From Halocaridina rubra (Eukaryota; Arthropoda; Malacostraca; Decapoda; Atyidae), in NCBI GenBank assembly GCA_037179515.1, contig JAXCGZ010004205.1, positions 1 through 64,000 on the forward strand: DNA of 64,000 nt, given 5' to 3'. The stretch's first letter is position 1. Each line of letters starts with the position of its first letter. The translations under genes were made by a program, and so were the position numbers. Of the stretch, positions 1-17,440 are shown one piece after another. Below the pieces are notes generated by a model. The model did no database searches. It had not been told where the DNA came from and saw nothing but the letters and a program-made list of their open reading frames with translations.

Positions 1-150
1 TATTTGTGGAGTAGCACAGTGGTAGAGTGCGCTAGTAGGGAAACAACTAACGAAGGTCCGATCCCACTGCGGGGCGGTAGGAGGGGCATCCAACTTTAGT
101 ATTATAACTAAAATATGTCTTTGTCCAACCCCCTCTCGAATGGGGATTCA
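1..150 (+). mobile_element. tRNA-derived SINE, copy T1
   Basis: The sequence has a box A-like stretch (TAGCACAGTGGTAGAGTGC) and, about 35 bases on, a box B-like stretch (GGTCCGATCCC), the spacing of a tRNA-type internal Pol III promoter. It is followed by TGCGGGGC and a tail around CGAATGGGGA that recurs, mostly inverted, near 17.0, 17.3 and 49.0 kb. No acceptor stem closes, so this is a SINE rather than a tRNA gene. The copy may begin before the window. Confidence 0.6.
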
Positions 151-600
151 TTCTGACATCTAAAATAGTGCATTATATGATTGTGCAGTTCTAAATCTGG
201 AATAGTGGACACTGATAAAGTGGGAGAAATAGGGAAAAATAGTGAATGTAGAAAACTAAATAAAATCATAAGTGAATATTTCAGTCATTATAAAGAAAAA
301 AAATAATGAATATGAGACATACGAACGGTATTCATAAATGAGAAATAAGCAGTAATATGTAATATTTAAATAAATTAGATTACAGGGAATGACGTAAAAG
401 AGAATGAAAACTGTGACATGATAGATAATGAAGGAAGAATATGAATATAATTTTAAAAATAGACAGAACTACTCGACTTGGCTGTGATTCTTGCGTAAGT
501 TTTTGTATGAGTAGTCCATGGAAATTAAGATTATTTTTTTTTTTATCTTCAGAAATGTAATTAGGAGTAATTTTAGTGTAGAGAACAAAACATTTTCGCT

Positions 601-604
<4 letters not shown>
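151..604. other. AT-rich DNA, nothing recognised
   Basis: No coding pattern, element border or RNA gene is visible. It probably lies in the intron preceding the exon at 939. Confidence 0.5.
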
Positions 605-881
<277 letters not shown>

Positions 882-938
882 CTATTTCTTCAACACCAAC
901 AACAACACTATCTTTCAAAAACGATTTCTTCTTTGCAG

Positions 939-1128
939 AATCGTGAACGACACGTGGCCCCACCGACCGCAGGTGTTGGAAGTGGAGGTGTATCACTCGC
1001 GGAGTCTCCTCCATTCGGCTGTTCATCTCTATGCAGAAAGTGCATCTGGGAGACATCTCGTGGCCGTTTCTCACACTGTTGACAATTCAACTATCCCCAC
1101 ACCACAAGATTTAGCATATACAAATGAT
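939..1128 (+). CDS. Unknown host gene, first exon seen
   Basis: The reading frame is open from acceptor TTCTTCTTTGCAG (ending 938) to donor GAT|GTAAGT (GT at 1129). The exon starts with the last base of a split codon and ends on a codon boundary. It encodes about 63 residues, including LEVEVYHSRSLLHSAVHLY and GRHLVAVSHTVDN, in codon usage far richer in G+C than the flanks. The next four exons join in frame, which supports one gene. The start of the protein lies left of the window or in an unseen exon. I do not recognise the family; the alternating polar and hydrophobic pattern suggests beta strands (inference). Both flanking introns carry (TAA)n arrays very close to the splice sites. Confidence 0.75.
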
Positions 1129-1133
1129 GTAAG

Positions 1134-1374
<241 letters not shown>

Positions 1375-1815
1375 CAAAGTTCAAGAAGTCCCAGCAATGA
1401 AAATCTCATCCTGGACCACTTTTCCTTTCCATGGAAGGCATAATATGTAAGTTGTGTTAACTTGACGGTCATTTTTACTGGTCTACGCATTTTATATCGA
1501 TGCGTTATCTCAGTCTGTTCTTTTTATGTTCTTCCGTGATACGTTCTTTTACTCTTAATGATTTTATTCGCTGCATCTATCTCCACTTCGTATGTTCTAT
1601 TAATCTCTCTATCTGATAGACTACAAACACAGCGAGAGTTCAAAAACATATCAATAACCTTGAGATGATGTACAGAACAAAATAAAGAAAAATATGACTT
1701 TTGGCTTACTTTGTATATATTGTAATATTTATACATTAAGCTGGATTTCTATATACACTTGTATATATCTTCATTTTTTCCTGGATGTGTTACGTACATT
1801 ATCCGTATGTTTCAG
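1375..1815 (+). other. Remainder of intron between first two exons
   Basis: AT-rich, no coding pattern. It ends in the acceptor ATCCGTATGTTTCAG at 1815. The whole intron is 687 bases. Confidence 0.7.
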
Positions 1816-1951
1816 AGTGGACACAACTTCAGGACTATATCCTTGAATCCACGTCGTGGGGAGCGTGCTATGGTTATCAAGACCCACGAAGGCGATTGGG
1901 CTCTTGTGACAGCGGAATGGGCAGGACTTTGTAATGGAGTTCCGTCATCAG
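1816..1951 (+). CDS. Unknown host gene, second exon
   Basis: Acceptor TATGTTTCAG ends at 1815 and donor TCATCAG|GTTAGA follows 1951. The exon enters in phase 0, matching the previous exon, and leaves in phase 1. It encodes 45 residues plus one base, including FRTISLNPRRGERAMVIKTH and DWALVTAEWAGLCNGVP. The sequence reads as a compact folded domain continuing from the previous exon; no named domain is recognised. Confidence 0.75.
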
Positions 1952-2541
1952 GTTAGACGTAGCAATATTTATTTGCTAATGAATGCAATATGGATATTGC
2001 TCTTTATTGCCTATGGATTTTTTAGCTTTGTATACTTTGTCCTATTATGACATCTCAGGGCTGAGTCTCCAATGAAGATAAAAGTTTTCTGAACTCTATT
2101 CCATTACTGGTATCTGGTGTTCGTGGAAGTAAGTGACATTTAGATGACTTTTTCAGTTGGAGTAGCTGACAGGGGAGGCTTCTTGTGAATATATACAGAT
2201 TAATATTGAATTTTGTAAGGTAATTATTTAACAGCAGTTGATGGTACACTTTACGTGCAATAGTGTTCTACATGTATTAACGCTCTGACATCCTGTTTCT
2301 AACATTACTGAGACAGTTTAAACTAATCAGCTTCCCCTATAGTAGTACCTGGGTCGAGGTGGCACTTGAAAATTCATTGTACTATTAACCGTAAGACTTT
2401 CACTGCCTGATATATAGGTAATACTCCAGTATTCACTTACATTTTATATTAAATTCGTTTCCACTTAGTGGATTATATGCGCTAGTTATGTTTGCTAATG
2501 GGAAGTCATTTGTTTTCCATGTCCTACTGTTGCTCCTTCAG
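1952..2541 (+). other. Intron between second and third exons
   Basis: 590 bases with GT-AG borders and no recognised feature. The polypyrimidine stretch TGTTGCTCCTTCAG closes it at 2541. Confidence 0.7.
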
Positions 2542-2775
2542 TGTCATCGTCATCGTCGCGCAACCAGTTGAGCACAGATGCATTGCGCCTGAATGGGAGC
2601 AGCGCCTCATCGCAAAGGGATATGAACGGTTCGCAGGCTACTCTAGTGACAACCGACACCTCTGCAGGCGTAGTAGGAGTAGCAGGCGGAGTTGGTGGTG
2701 CAGGAGGTGGAGTAGGAGGAGGAGGTAGCCGCGCCGACCAGTCTAGTATCCCAGTAGAACCTGCATCCTGGCCTG
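2542..2775 (+). CDS. Unknown host gene, third exon (low-complexity linker)
   Basis: The exon starts after TGCTCCTTCAG (2541) and ends at CCTG|GTGCGT (GT at 2776). The split codon from 1951 (G) and 2542 (TG) gives valine, so phase is kept; it leaves in phase 1. The roughly 78 residues are a Ser-rich stretch (SSSSSRNQ), a Ser/Thr/Asn stretch and a Gly/Val/Ala tract (GVAGGVGGAGGGVGGGG), ending IPVEPASWP. This looks like a disordered linker between two folded parts. The Gly tract is coded by GGA/GTA-type triplets that resemble a decayed trinucleotide repeat. Confidence 0.7.
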
Positions 2776-4782
2776 GTGCGTGATGACACGAGTCTCCGGT
2801 CAATCCCAGTTTGGCATAGTGACCCCACAAAGATGTATTTTTTTCGCATAATTATTGTCATCTACGGAAGTAAAGAAATATGAAACAATTATATCTAAAA
2901 TCTCCACTTTCATTGTTAATTATCAAATTGCAAGTGAAATGCAAAAAGCTCGCTTTTGAATTTGATACAATTTAAAATACTTTCAATTAAAGGAATAAAG
3001 AAAACACCTTATTTAAAGATAAAAACTGAAAAGATAATTATAAATATAGACGAAGACTCACCAAACTGGATTTGATCGCAAGTGTATCATCAAGCCTTGC
3101 AATAGTATAGAACAGGACTGAGCTAAGGAACTAAGTTTACTCATATATAAAGTTTATATTTTCTCTCCTGACATCATCCATTTGTTTACATTCCTGCCCT
3201 TTATAGGAATGTTTAAGTTGAATTAATAATTTCAAAATGAATGAATATTGAGTTCACTGACCTAATGAATGAGATAATTTCCATAGCAGTTTTGGACGCA
3301 ATTTATATATCAGTCCTTTTGCTATTGTACAGTACATTCATAAGGTCATATAGTTATATCGTTTTTTTTTCAAGTGCTGTAGTAAATGCGACGTGATTAA
3401 ATACGAGATGTGAACCTTATATCTGTACTATTCAGGCAAGGCTTGACAACAGCCAGTCCATCCTTCCTACCTCTTGATCTTCCTAGGAATTGATTGCATG
3501 TTAGTCACGCGTTCAATCTTCATGATCTGGCATGTCATCAAGATATGACTATTATATATGACTATTATTAGATATAACTAGTATATATTTACAGCATAAT
3601 AATCAATGTTAAATACACGCATATAGTGTAATTTTGGAGTCGTAATTCTAATAACAATATATGAGTTTCTAACCTCCGAATTCATAAAATAAGAATCTTA
3701 GTTTGCAATCTTATAATTAAATACAACTTTTGATGAATTGCACATGCAGTTATAAAATGCTATGTTAATATATTGATGGATCTGGAAAGAGAATTTGAAA
3801 AGAGCCCTACATGAAGTACAACTATTGTTAAAATAATGCGTTATCATTATGGCTCTGTAACCAAAGCCTGGGAAGATCCATATTGATTCATTTTTTCCTT
3901 TCAATTTTGTTAATAGTTATGGTTGATTACTGTCACAGTTGTATGATATTTGCTGTTTAGTGGTTTTAATTGTTATATTAATCCATGGCAATCAGAAGCC
4001 AACTTTTTTTTATATAAATATTCACTATTTATATGACTAAACTATGCTCACCCAGTTGAGCAGATGGATGAAGTGTCTCATAATCTATTCTCACAGCAAT
4101 TCTCTTCCAAATAAGGCTTCCTGGCATAAGTAGAACGTGTACATGAAGCTACTGAGAGCTAAGTAGAATGCTTATCGAATAACTTGATAACAGCAGGATT
4201 AATTCTAAAGTGTAATTAGTATTGTTCCCATCTATAATGTTCCTTCAATTCACACTTGGAATATTAATCTTGTCAAAGGAATATTAGTATTGGTTTTCTC
4301 TGTATATAGCAGGCTTGGATGTTAATTGTGCTTGCCATGTACTAGTCTAAAGTATTAGTTGATCTCCTGATGAAGAAAATACCCTTCAGACCTAAGTAAT
4401 AGTATCCTGTAGTTTTTTAGTATTAGATTAACTAAACACATTGAGTAAATTCTTGTCTTACTTGTATAAGATGGCGTCATTTTAGTTTTCTTGTATTCAG
4501 AAATATCTTTCACCTCAGTTCATAATTATCATTGTTAAAGGGGACGAAAAATAAACATTTGCTGGAACACTTATCGTCATTAAATATGGAATAATAATAA
4601 GTAAATAACTAAATAAAGAATACTTTGAAGCATTATATGCTTTTTATGGGCACATTATAAACGAGGATCTTTTTAAATATACACAGTAAAGTAAAAATCC
4701 ATGATAAGGTAATGACAATAGTTGGCTGTTAAATAGAAAATAAAACTGCAAAAAATATAGAAAATGCAGTTTAAGTTTAAAT

Positions 4783-4784
<2 letters not shown>
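2776..4784 (+). other. Start of 11.5-kb intron, nothing recognised
   Basis: AT-rich unique-looking DNA. No reading frame with coding character and no element ends were found. Confidence 0.5.
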
Positions 4785-10545
<5,761 letters not shown>

Positions 10546-10550
10546 TTTAT

Positions 10551-12445
10551 TTGAATATATTGGGGGACTTCAATGTACACCACAGTGAGTGGCCTCATTC
10601 TTCTCACACTGATGTGGGAGGATGTAGGTCCTTGTTTTCTCTATTACTCACGATCTTTAGAAGATTATCAAACATTCCACTCATGTTTCTGTTTGCCAAA
10701 AACATGCAGCTAACACTCTTTACCTATTTCTTACTTCTAATTCTTCAAACTACTTATATTGTGTGCTATACCCTCTTGGTAAAGCTGATCACTCTTTAAT
10801 CTCATTCTATTCCATTTTTGCCCCCCCCCCTTCATCAATTCCTCCTACTCAGCACTGCCTTTAGGCACTTTGAGCATACCCAACGAGATGATTTGTGTAA
10901 CTCTCTCTTTGGCTTCCCATGGGATGATTACTGTTTTCAGACTCACAACCTTGATCAGGTAGCCCAGTAAGTTGTGGAGATCATAACCTCAGGAATGGAG
11001 ACATTCATCCCATCCTCTACGAAAACTTTTTCTCCCCTTAATCCTTAGTTTGACCGTGTCTGTTCCATGGCAATTCATGCCAGGGATTGTACATACTGGT
11101 TGTACCAATCCCCTCCTTCTGATTTAACTTGCTCTACTTTTATTAGAGCCAGGAATTGCTGCACTGCTCAGATTCAAATGTCTAAAGCTTCCTTTTTTTA
11201 GAAGGAAAGTTGATGACCTTAACTCCTCTCTCAATGATAAATGTTTCTGGTCGTTAGACATAAACCCTTCCAAAAATTTTTTTAACTCAATCTGTCTCCC
11301 TCTCATTCATCTTGATGGCTCTATAGCTTGCTCTTTCACAGGTAAAGCCCTTTCTTTGTCTCCCTATTTTTGCCAACTCTTCTGTATTCGATTCTAGCTC
11401 ACCTGTTCCTCATACTTTACCCCTCTCTAACCCTATGCCTTCCCTTATTCTTTGTTCACGAACAATCCAGTAGGTTCTTCGCTCTCTAAAGATGAACAAG
11501 GCATCTGGACCCAATGGTATCCCTGCAAGGTTCCTTAAGGAGTTTGGAGATGAACTAGCTCCCGTGCTTTGCCATTTTTTTTGCCTCATTCTCTCACACA
11601 GTATCTATCCCTAATCTTGGAAGCTTGCTCTAGTTCATCCTGTTCCATAGAAGGGTGACCGCTCTATTCCTACAGTATTTGGAACTTTCCTTAATTCTCA
11701 CTTCTTGAAGCATCTTGAATCTAACTTACTTATCTACGATCAGCAGTACAGTTTCTGCAAGGCTAGATCCACTGGTGACCTCCTATCGTATCTTACTCAT
11801 GTATGGTCATCTTCTCTAAGGAACAATAGGGAATCCTTTGCCGCCGTCCTTAATATCTCTAAAGCTTTTGACTGAGTCTGACACAAGGCTCTGTTGGCCA
11901 AAATCCCTGATTATATCTTTACCTCTTCTCTCTGTTCTCTGATTTCCAGTTTTCTTTCTGACCATTTTATATCTGTGGTTGTTGATGGGCAACATCTAGC
12001 TCATGGTCTATTACCAGTGTGTTCACGGTGCTCTTTTCTTTCACCTACTCTGTTCCTTCTTTTCATGAACAATCTTCTTCAGACCCAATCCTCTTTGCTT
12101 CCCCATGTCTTTACTGATGAATCTACCCTTCATTTTTCCTCTCCCTTCTCTTCTCAACCTTCATATACTACTCTTGAGCAGTCTCATATCCTCCTTTCTT
12201 TTTCTTTCAACTCTGATTTGCAAAGGCTATCTGTGTGGAGCACCAAATATTTAGTTAAATTTAACCCCTCTAAGACACAGTTCCTGGCTATCTCTATCTT
12301 CTTCCTCCTGGCAGCCCAGTTGTCTTCAAAACTAACGAAATTTACCCTCTTTATTGTATTAACATATTAGGAATCCAGATAACTACCAACTCATGGAGTA
12401 GGCACATAATACTGATATTTAAATCAGCATCCGAAAAATTGGAAA
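10551..12445 (+). mobile_element. LINE family J copy A, 5'-truncated and decayed
   Basis: Plus strand. It begins inside the endonuclease ([11 protein letters not shown] equivalent) right after a (TA)n tract and runs through the linker into the reverse transcriptase. Recognisable pieces are KMNKASGPNGIPARFLKE, SKAFD at about 11860, the PQGS-equivalent at 12030 (frameshifted) and an FTDEST in place of FADDST at about 12110. The copy fades out near 12445 in the NNIIQISKSASKKLG-equivalent region. Many stops and frameshifts make it inactive. The family is endonuclease plus RT, Jockey or CR1-like; exact clade is uncertain. Confidence 0.85.
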
Positions 12446-13740
12446 AGGCTAGATTAAAAATTTCCTAATGTTTAACGATAAACTCCCCACAGCCTGTTGG
12501 CTAATTAATCAATAACCAGGAATACATCAAACTATTTTAAGCAAAACACAAGTACTCCTCCTTAAGATCTAATGCTAAGTCCTCAGGCTATTTTTCGATG
12601 TTTAGCATATTATATGAACATGTTTATGTTATTTTTGCTTAGAATAGTGACTATAATTTCTCTCTTTATGACTCTGCAGTTTTTTCTTTTTAATAAGGTC
12701 AGGATTTCAAGTTGGTTTATTCAACATACATACATTCAGAGATAATTTTTGTATGGAAAGGGCAAGTTTCCAAAAATAATAGTCTTGAGATCTGTTTGTG
12801 CTAATATGCTGTCAAACACTTTCACAGAGCTCACACTAAAATTAAACAAGAACTTTTATTAAACTTACTGCGCTGTTCACTAACACAGAAGATTTATTCT
12901 TTATTTTTTCTTCACATATATACTCTATTTTAAGTTACTCTGTTAGCATATTCTATTGAGTTACGTGGATTTTTTTTTTTTTTTTTTTTTTGGCTAATGC
13001 GGTTTAATGTTTAAATATTATCGTTAATGAAAATATCCAAACATTTTATAATTTGAGCTATGCAGGAAATGGGCCAAATCTACGCCCCTCCCCCCAAAAA
13101 AAAAATCAATTGGGATTAATGAATAATTATGATAAATATTCTTACAAATAGATCACGAAAGAAACAAATAAAATAGAATATTAAGTCATTGTATTCATAA
13201 GCTAATGGAATTTGAGACTGTTTCAGTATCGAAGGTGTTGATATTGACTCCCATTATTACATAGCTCTTCACTTTTCTATTTTTTTTTTATATCAATCTT
13301 TCAAGCTTATTCTTTTATGATTTTTTTTTTTTTGGTGAATACCCATTGTCAAATCGTCTTTATAGTAACAACCTCGCCTAAATCACAGCCTAATATATGT
13401 TCATATGACCATATTAGTAATTCATTAAATTCATACATTGATCTGAAAATTTAATTCATCTCACTACTCAAACAGTCTTAAGTGAGCAATATATTAGGCC
13501 TGTACTGCTGAACTCTTCATAACATTTTAATATAAATTTTATCATATATTGTAATATTACCATGGATTGATAGAATAGTTTTATAGCATCACTGGTTACT
13601 TGACCTTTAGTTATTTCAATCTATTTTTTAATAAGTTTATATTTGTTTTTAATGATCTTTTACGTGCTATCATCCATGTTAATCATTGCAAATGCTGTTT
13701 CCCATTGTGTGCTGTTTTTGAGATTAACATGAAATCTGAA
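12446..13740 (+). other. Intronic AT-rich DNA
   Basis: No genes seen. T runs at about 12970-12992 and 13321-13332 could be tails of old insertions on the minus strand; the latter is followed by GTGAATACCCATTGTC, a motif shared with SINE tails at 23810 and 39556. Confidence 0.4.
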
Positions 13741-13860
<120 letters not shown>

Positions 13861-14259
13861 TGCCAAGTAACAAAAATTTCTACACTACAAAAGCTATTTA
13901 CATTTGTCACATGTAAGTAATATATTTCTAAAGTTGCTATTTTAAGGTTGGAAAAATATGTCGAATTCACAGCTCGATATTCATAAGGATAGTTAGTGTG
14001 AAAAGAAATGTCACTAGTTTATAGTACTGTATACATTAATTACGTACATAGAGCTTGTTAGAGGCGAGCACTATCAATGAAAACCGATGTATGACTTTAT
14101 TAGCCTGCATATTATTACTTCTGATTTTAAGGTGTTTAACTCATTCATTAAATTCATTCACAAAATGAGTTGAATGTTGATGAAAACCAGAAACTTTTTT
14201 TTTTAGCACGATAATGACATTTAAATGTATTTGTTACCGGCTTTTCTTGCATCTCTTAG
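13861..14259 (+). other. End of large intron
   Basis: No feature seen before the acceptor TTTTCTTGCATCTCTTAG that ends at 14259. Confidence 0.6.
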
Positions 14260-14417
14260 ATGGTAGAGGAAGACCAGGATCTCCGGGTCATCTTTTGTTG
14301 CACATACACCACCTTCGCCAGTTCCAGTACAGGTCAGTCATTCTGCCCTACGAGAGACGGGAATACACCTTCTGCCTCGGTGGAGTGACCATAGACATGG
14401 AGCGTGGTGTCCTGGAA
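14260..14417 (+). CDS. Unknown host gene, fourth exon
   Basis: Acceptor CTTGCATCTCTTAG (to 14259), donor GGAA|GTAAGT (GT at 14418). The split codon from 2775 (G) and 14260 (AT) gives aspartate; the exon ends in phase 0. It encodes about 52 residues: a GRGRPGSPG turn-rich start, then LLLHIHHLRQFQYRSVILPY and YTFCLGGVTIDMERGVLE. This has clear coding character (mixed hydrophobic and charged residues, high G+C compared with flanks). The family is not recognised. Further exons could lie undetected in the 11.5-kb intron before it, but the direct join keeps the frame. Confidence 0.75.
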
Positions 14418-15186
14418 GTAAGTTTAGTGCATTACATGAAGCTGCATATGTTACTATTATCTACGAAAAATATTTCTAAAGATCAGTGGAATCGAACTCG
14501 CGTTGCGAGTTAAAAATTCATGTGTATGCTAGGTCAGGTAACTCTTTTGAAAGTATGGAACTTTATATTATATGAAATTAGGGAGACAATAATGCAAATA
14601 CTTTAAGTGACTGAAATTCAATTGTAAGTTTCTTTTGAACGTCTTTTTTCAAGTATTTTGCATTAACGCTTTGTCTTTATTTGTCATTCTTAATCTGCCG
14701 CAAAAGTTAAAAGGAGAAAATGGGGAAAAGTTAAAGAACTGACTTATTTTCACTTCCATAACAAAAGGAAAAGGGGAAGAATTGCAGAAATGACTTCTTT
14801 TCTCTTGCTAGATAGATTGTGTTGTCGTATGAAAAGTAATCATGAAGAAAAGAATGTGCCACCTTCCTGCACCCTTGTATGGGGCATACAGGGGTAATTT
14901 TCCAATGACTAGTTATGGTACTGGAGTATACAGTATGTCTCATCTCCCACAGGATCTAGAAGGTAGACCATAGCCAGTGCAATGACTCTTATGCTGTTAA
15001 TCTTCAATTCTTGACTGCTTTTTAGCAACAAGAGTATGAAACAATTTTGTTTTGGCAAGGACTTCCAATTCAATAATCTTTCTTAACGCCATTGCTGGCT
15101 TTCAAGAGTGATTTTTTAAACTGAAAGTAATTGTTAAACTCATTTTTTTTTTACATCCAGTTAAAATGATTATTCTTTATCAACAG
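14418..15186 (+). other. Intron between fourth and fifth exons
   Basis: 769 bases with GT-AG borders. No other feature seen. Confidence 0.7.
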
Positions 15187-15501
15187 GTTAGCATGGGGAA
15201 TCCTTCATTAGTAGAGAATATACTGTTGGCCCTGAGCGCAGCTGTCCTTCACGTCTTGTGCCAGCCAAGACCAGACCGGCCTGTCATTGGGCAAACGAAT
15301 CGCATTCCAGTGGAGAAACTGAGTCTTTTGCACGCTCTGGGTTATTACGCCGATTCCACACCCCATAATTCATTCCTCAGGTCATGCCTTGGGGATGGGT
15401 GTGGTGGATGTGGATCTTGTGGTGGGTGTGGTGGATGTGGTGGATGTGGTGGTTGTGGTGGGTGTGGAGGATGTGGTGGGTGTGGTGGGTGTGGTGGTTA
15501 A
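15187..15501 (+). CDS. Unknown host gene, last exon seen, Gly-Cys tail
   Basis: Acceptor CTTTATCAACAG ends at 15186 and the exon enters in phase 0. It reads VSMGNPSLVENILLALSAAV, then CQPRPDRPVIGQTNRIPVEK and LSLLHALGYYADSTPHN, and then a Gly/Cys tract of about 30 residues of (CGG)n, ending in TAA at 15499-15501. The segment around ILLALSAAVLHVLC is hydrophobic but short, so more likely a buried or amphipathic helix than a membrane span. TAAAG|GTAAGA directly after the stop is a strong donor, and a weaker CTCAG|GTCATG donor lies at 15380/15381 just before the Cys tract. So either the protein ends here with an intron in its 3' UTR, or the Cys tract is intronic. Confidence 0.65.
   Translation, partial: VSMGNPSLVENILLALSAAVLHVLCQPRPDRPVIGQTNRIPVEKLSLLHALGYYADSTPHNSFLRSCLGDGCGGCGSCGGCGGCGGCGGCGGCGGCGGCGGCGG
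15405..15498 (+). repeat. GGN-TGT minisatellite coding Gly-Cys repeat
   Basis: Tandem nine-base units of the form GGTGGNTGT, imperfect in the third positions. In the frame of the upstream exon they give repeated Cys-Gly-Gly. Confidence 0.9.
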
Positions 15502-17014
15502 AGGTAAGAAGCTTTAGGTAATTTTATTATGAATCTCTCACTCCCTTCAAGTTCTTAAGAGTTCACTATGAAAATCTAGGAACTCGATCCTAACACACAC
15601 GCTGGAACATTTTTCCCTAATGTGGATTATATTTTCATTCCTTTCGCTGAATTTCATTCTAGCGACTTAACAACCTCTTTCATACGACGATAATCTTTTA
15701 TGACTAATGCTTCCAAACTCAGCTGGCTGGAGACACTTTACAACAACAAAAATCACAATCTCCTCTCAAGGCCTCTGCGAATTTGCAAGATTTACAACAC
15801 TTTAGCTCATGGTTTTACCTTTTTCTAGGTGAAATGATATAAAATTTCGATCTCAAGACTTTTTATTGATTAAGGCTTGGGAATGACTATTAGTAGATAG
15901 TAATGCGTAATGAGTAACAGATCTGATAATCCTGGACAATATATGGCCTTGGGTTGTCAGGTGTCACTCATGTTGAAGAGTGGAAGGGAGAGAGAAGTAT
16001 TCTTCTTCTTGCAGAATCCCTTGGCACCACCAATTTTGAATTTTGGGAACAATCAAATGACAAGCTGTGTTCTTTGGTTCAGAGTAGATATGAAAAATGA
16101 AGGGTTCATTTTTCATTATGAGTCATGCAATCCATAGTTTTCATGAAAATTTATGAAAACAACTTGTCTAAAAATTAAACCGCATACAGTATCTACAGTA
16201 TGATTGATGCAATTTTGGGTTAGCTGTACATTATGATTTATGTAAAAGAGAACATAGCTTACTAAGCGGATCACAAAGTCATTCAGTCTTGACTGCAAGA
16301 AGCTGTGGCCACTGTTTCCAAAAATGATTGTTCCTTCGGTGAATTTAAGAACACTGCTCAGAAAAGTGTTCTACTTATTGCAATAGAATCAGCTGGGAAG
16401 AAGCTCTTGCATAATTTATGGTTCAAGTATCAAAGCCAGAGGAGCGAGGTGCTTTGTACTTTTGTAAATGTGTTTTACAAATAAATGTGAAACTTGACTG
16501 CACAAGCATAAATGTCTTAATAACATATTAGAAAGTATCTACAATAAGAAGAGAGTCTTAGCATCTTTTTACATTATATGGAACATGTAGTACTGTACTG
16601 ATAAAGCTTTACAATTAAGCAGTCAGTTTTTAGTTTTCATTCATTAAGCAGTAACTAATCTTACTAGTCACTAATGCTCCCTTGTTTCTAGGGTACATTT
16701 TCCATTGCTATATAATTTAATTCTAATTTATGTTAATAACATCCAGAAGATATCACCAGCAACTTCAAAATGTCTGTTACTGTGATAGCAGTTTTTTCAG
16801 TTACAATATTCTTCTAAGATATTTTATTTTATATTTTAAAATTGTGTTCATGTTACCATTTAGATTGTTTAGAAATTTCAATATTTTATATTGATACTTT
16901 GATAAATAAGATTTAGTGGGAAAGTTACACTTGATTTCTAATATCCACATTTGCATTACAATCACTATGAACATTATTATTCTTATTAATATGCAATGCT
17001 TAATGTGTGTTAAT
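15502..17014 (+). other. Downstream DNA, one coding-like stretch
   Basis: Mostly AT-rich with no recognised genes. From about 16300 to 16485 one plus frame is open with coding-like codon choice and ends at a TAA that overlaps an AATAAA. It is discussed as a finding; I cannot support it as a gene. Confidence 0.4.
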
Positions 17015-17096
17015 TAGTCCCCATTTGAATGGGAGTGGGCACAGACATATTGCAGCTCCATCATATCCGTGTCCACCCCCATTCGAATGGGAACTA
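17015..17096. mobile_element. Two SINE tails in inverted orientation
   Basis: TAGTCCCCATTTGAATGGGA (from 17015) and its inverted counterpart ending TTCGAATGGGAACTA (to 17096) are the tail motif of the tRNA-like SINE facing each other around a 12-base spacer. No tRNA-like head is attached. Confidence 0.6.
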
Positions 17097-17299
17097 CTTG
17101 TGACACATAAATCAGTTCTAAATTTTAATCAATATGAAATCTCCAGATTTGTTTCTCGAGGAACTGCAATTTTTCTTTTACTTATGGCTAATATTTCGCA
17201 CTCTAATAATGTATAGAGTTTATAGCCAGAAGTATGGAAGATTAGAATCTATCTTAAAGCTGTTTTGAGAGTTTATAGTAAGTACCATTTTATATGTCA

Positions 17300-17440
17300 C
17301 AGTTAGTCCCCATTAGAATGGAGATGGACACAGATATGTGTAGAGCTGGAAACTAAGCCTGGATGCTATTCCTAATGCCCCGCAATGGGTTCGATCCAGT
17401 GATAGTCACTTCCTGACTTGAGAGCTAACGCAGCCCACTT
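17300..17440 (-). mobile_element. tRNA-derived SINE, copy T3
   Basis: Minus strand. On that strand it runs from a box A-like region (TGCGTTAGCTCTCAAGTC) through box B (GGATCGAACCC), TTGCGGGGC and the CATTCTAATGGGGACTAA tail. It is the same family as T1 and T6. Confidence 0.65.

Noticed and set aside
1..75. A true tRNA gene
   Set aside because: Box A and B are present but no acceptor stem pairs, and the sequence continues into a SINE body repeated elsewhere.
15910..16137. 75-residue ORF after the five-exon gene
   Set aside because: Composition is like random AT-rich translation; no splice or poly-A support.
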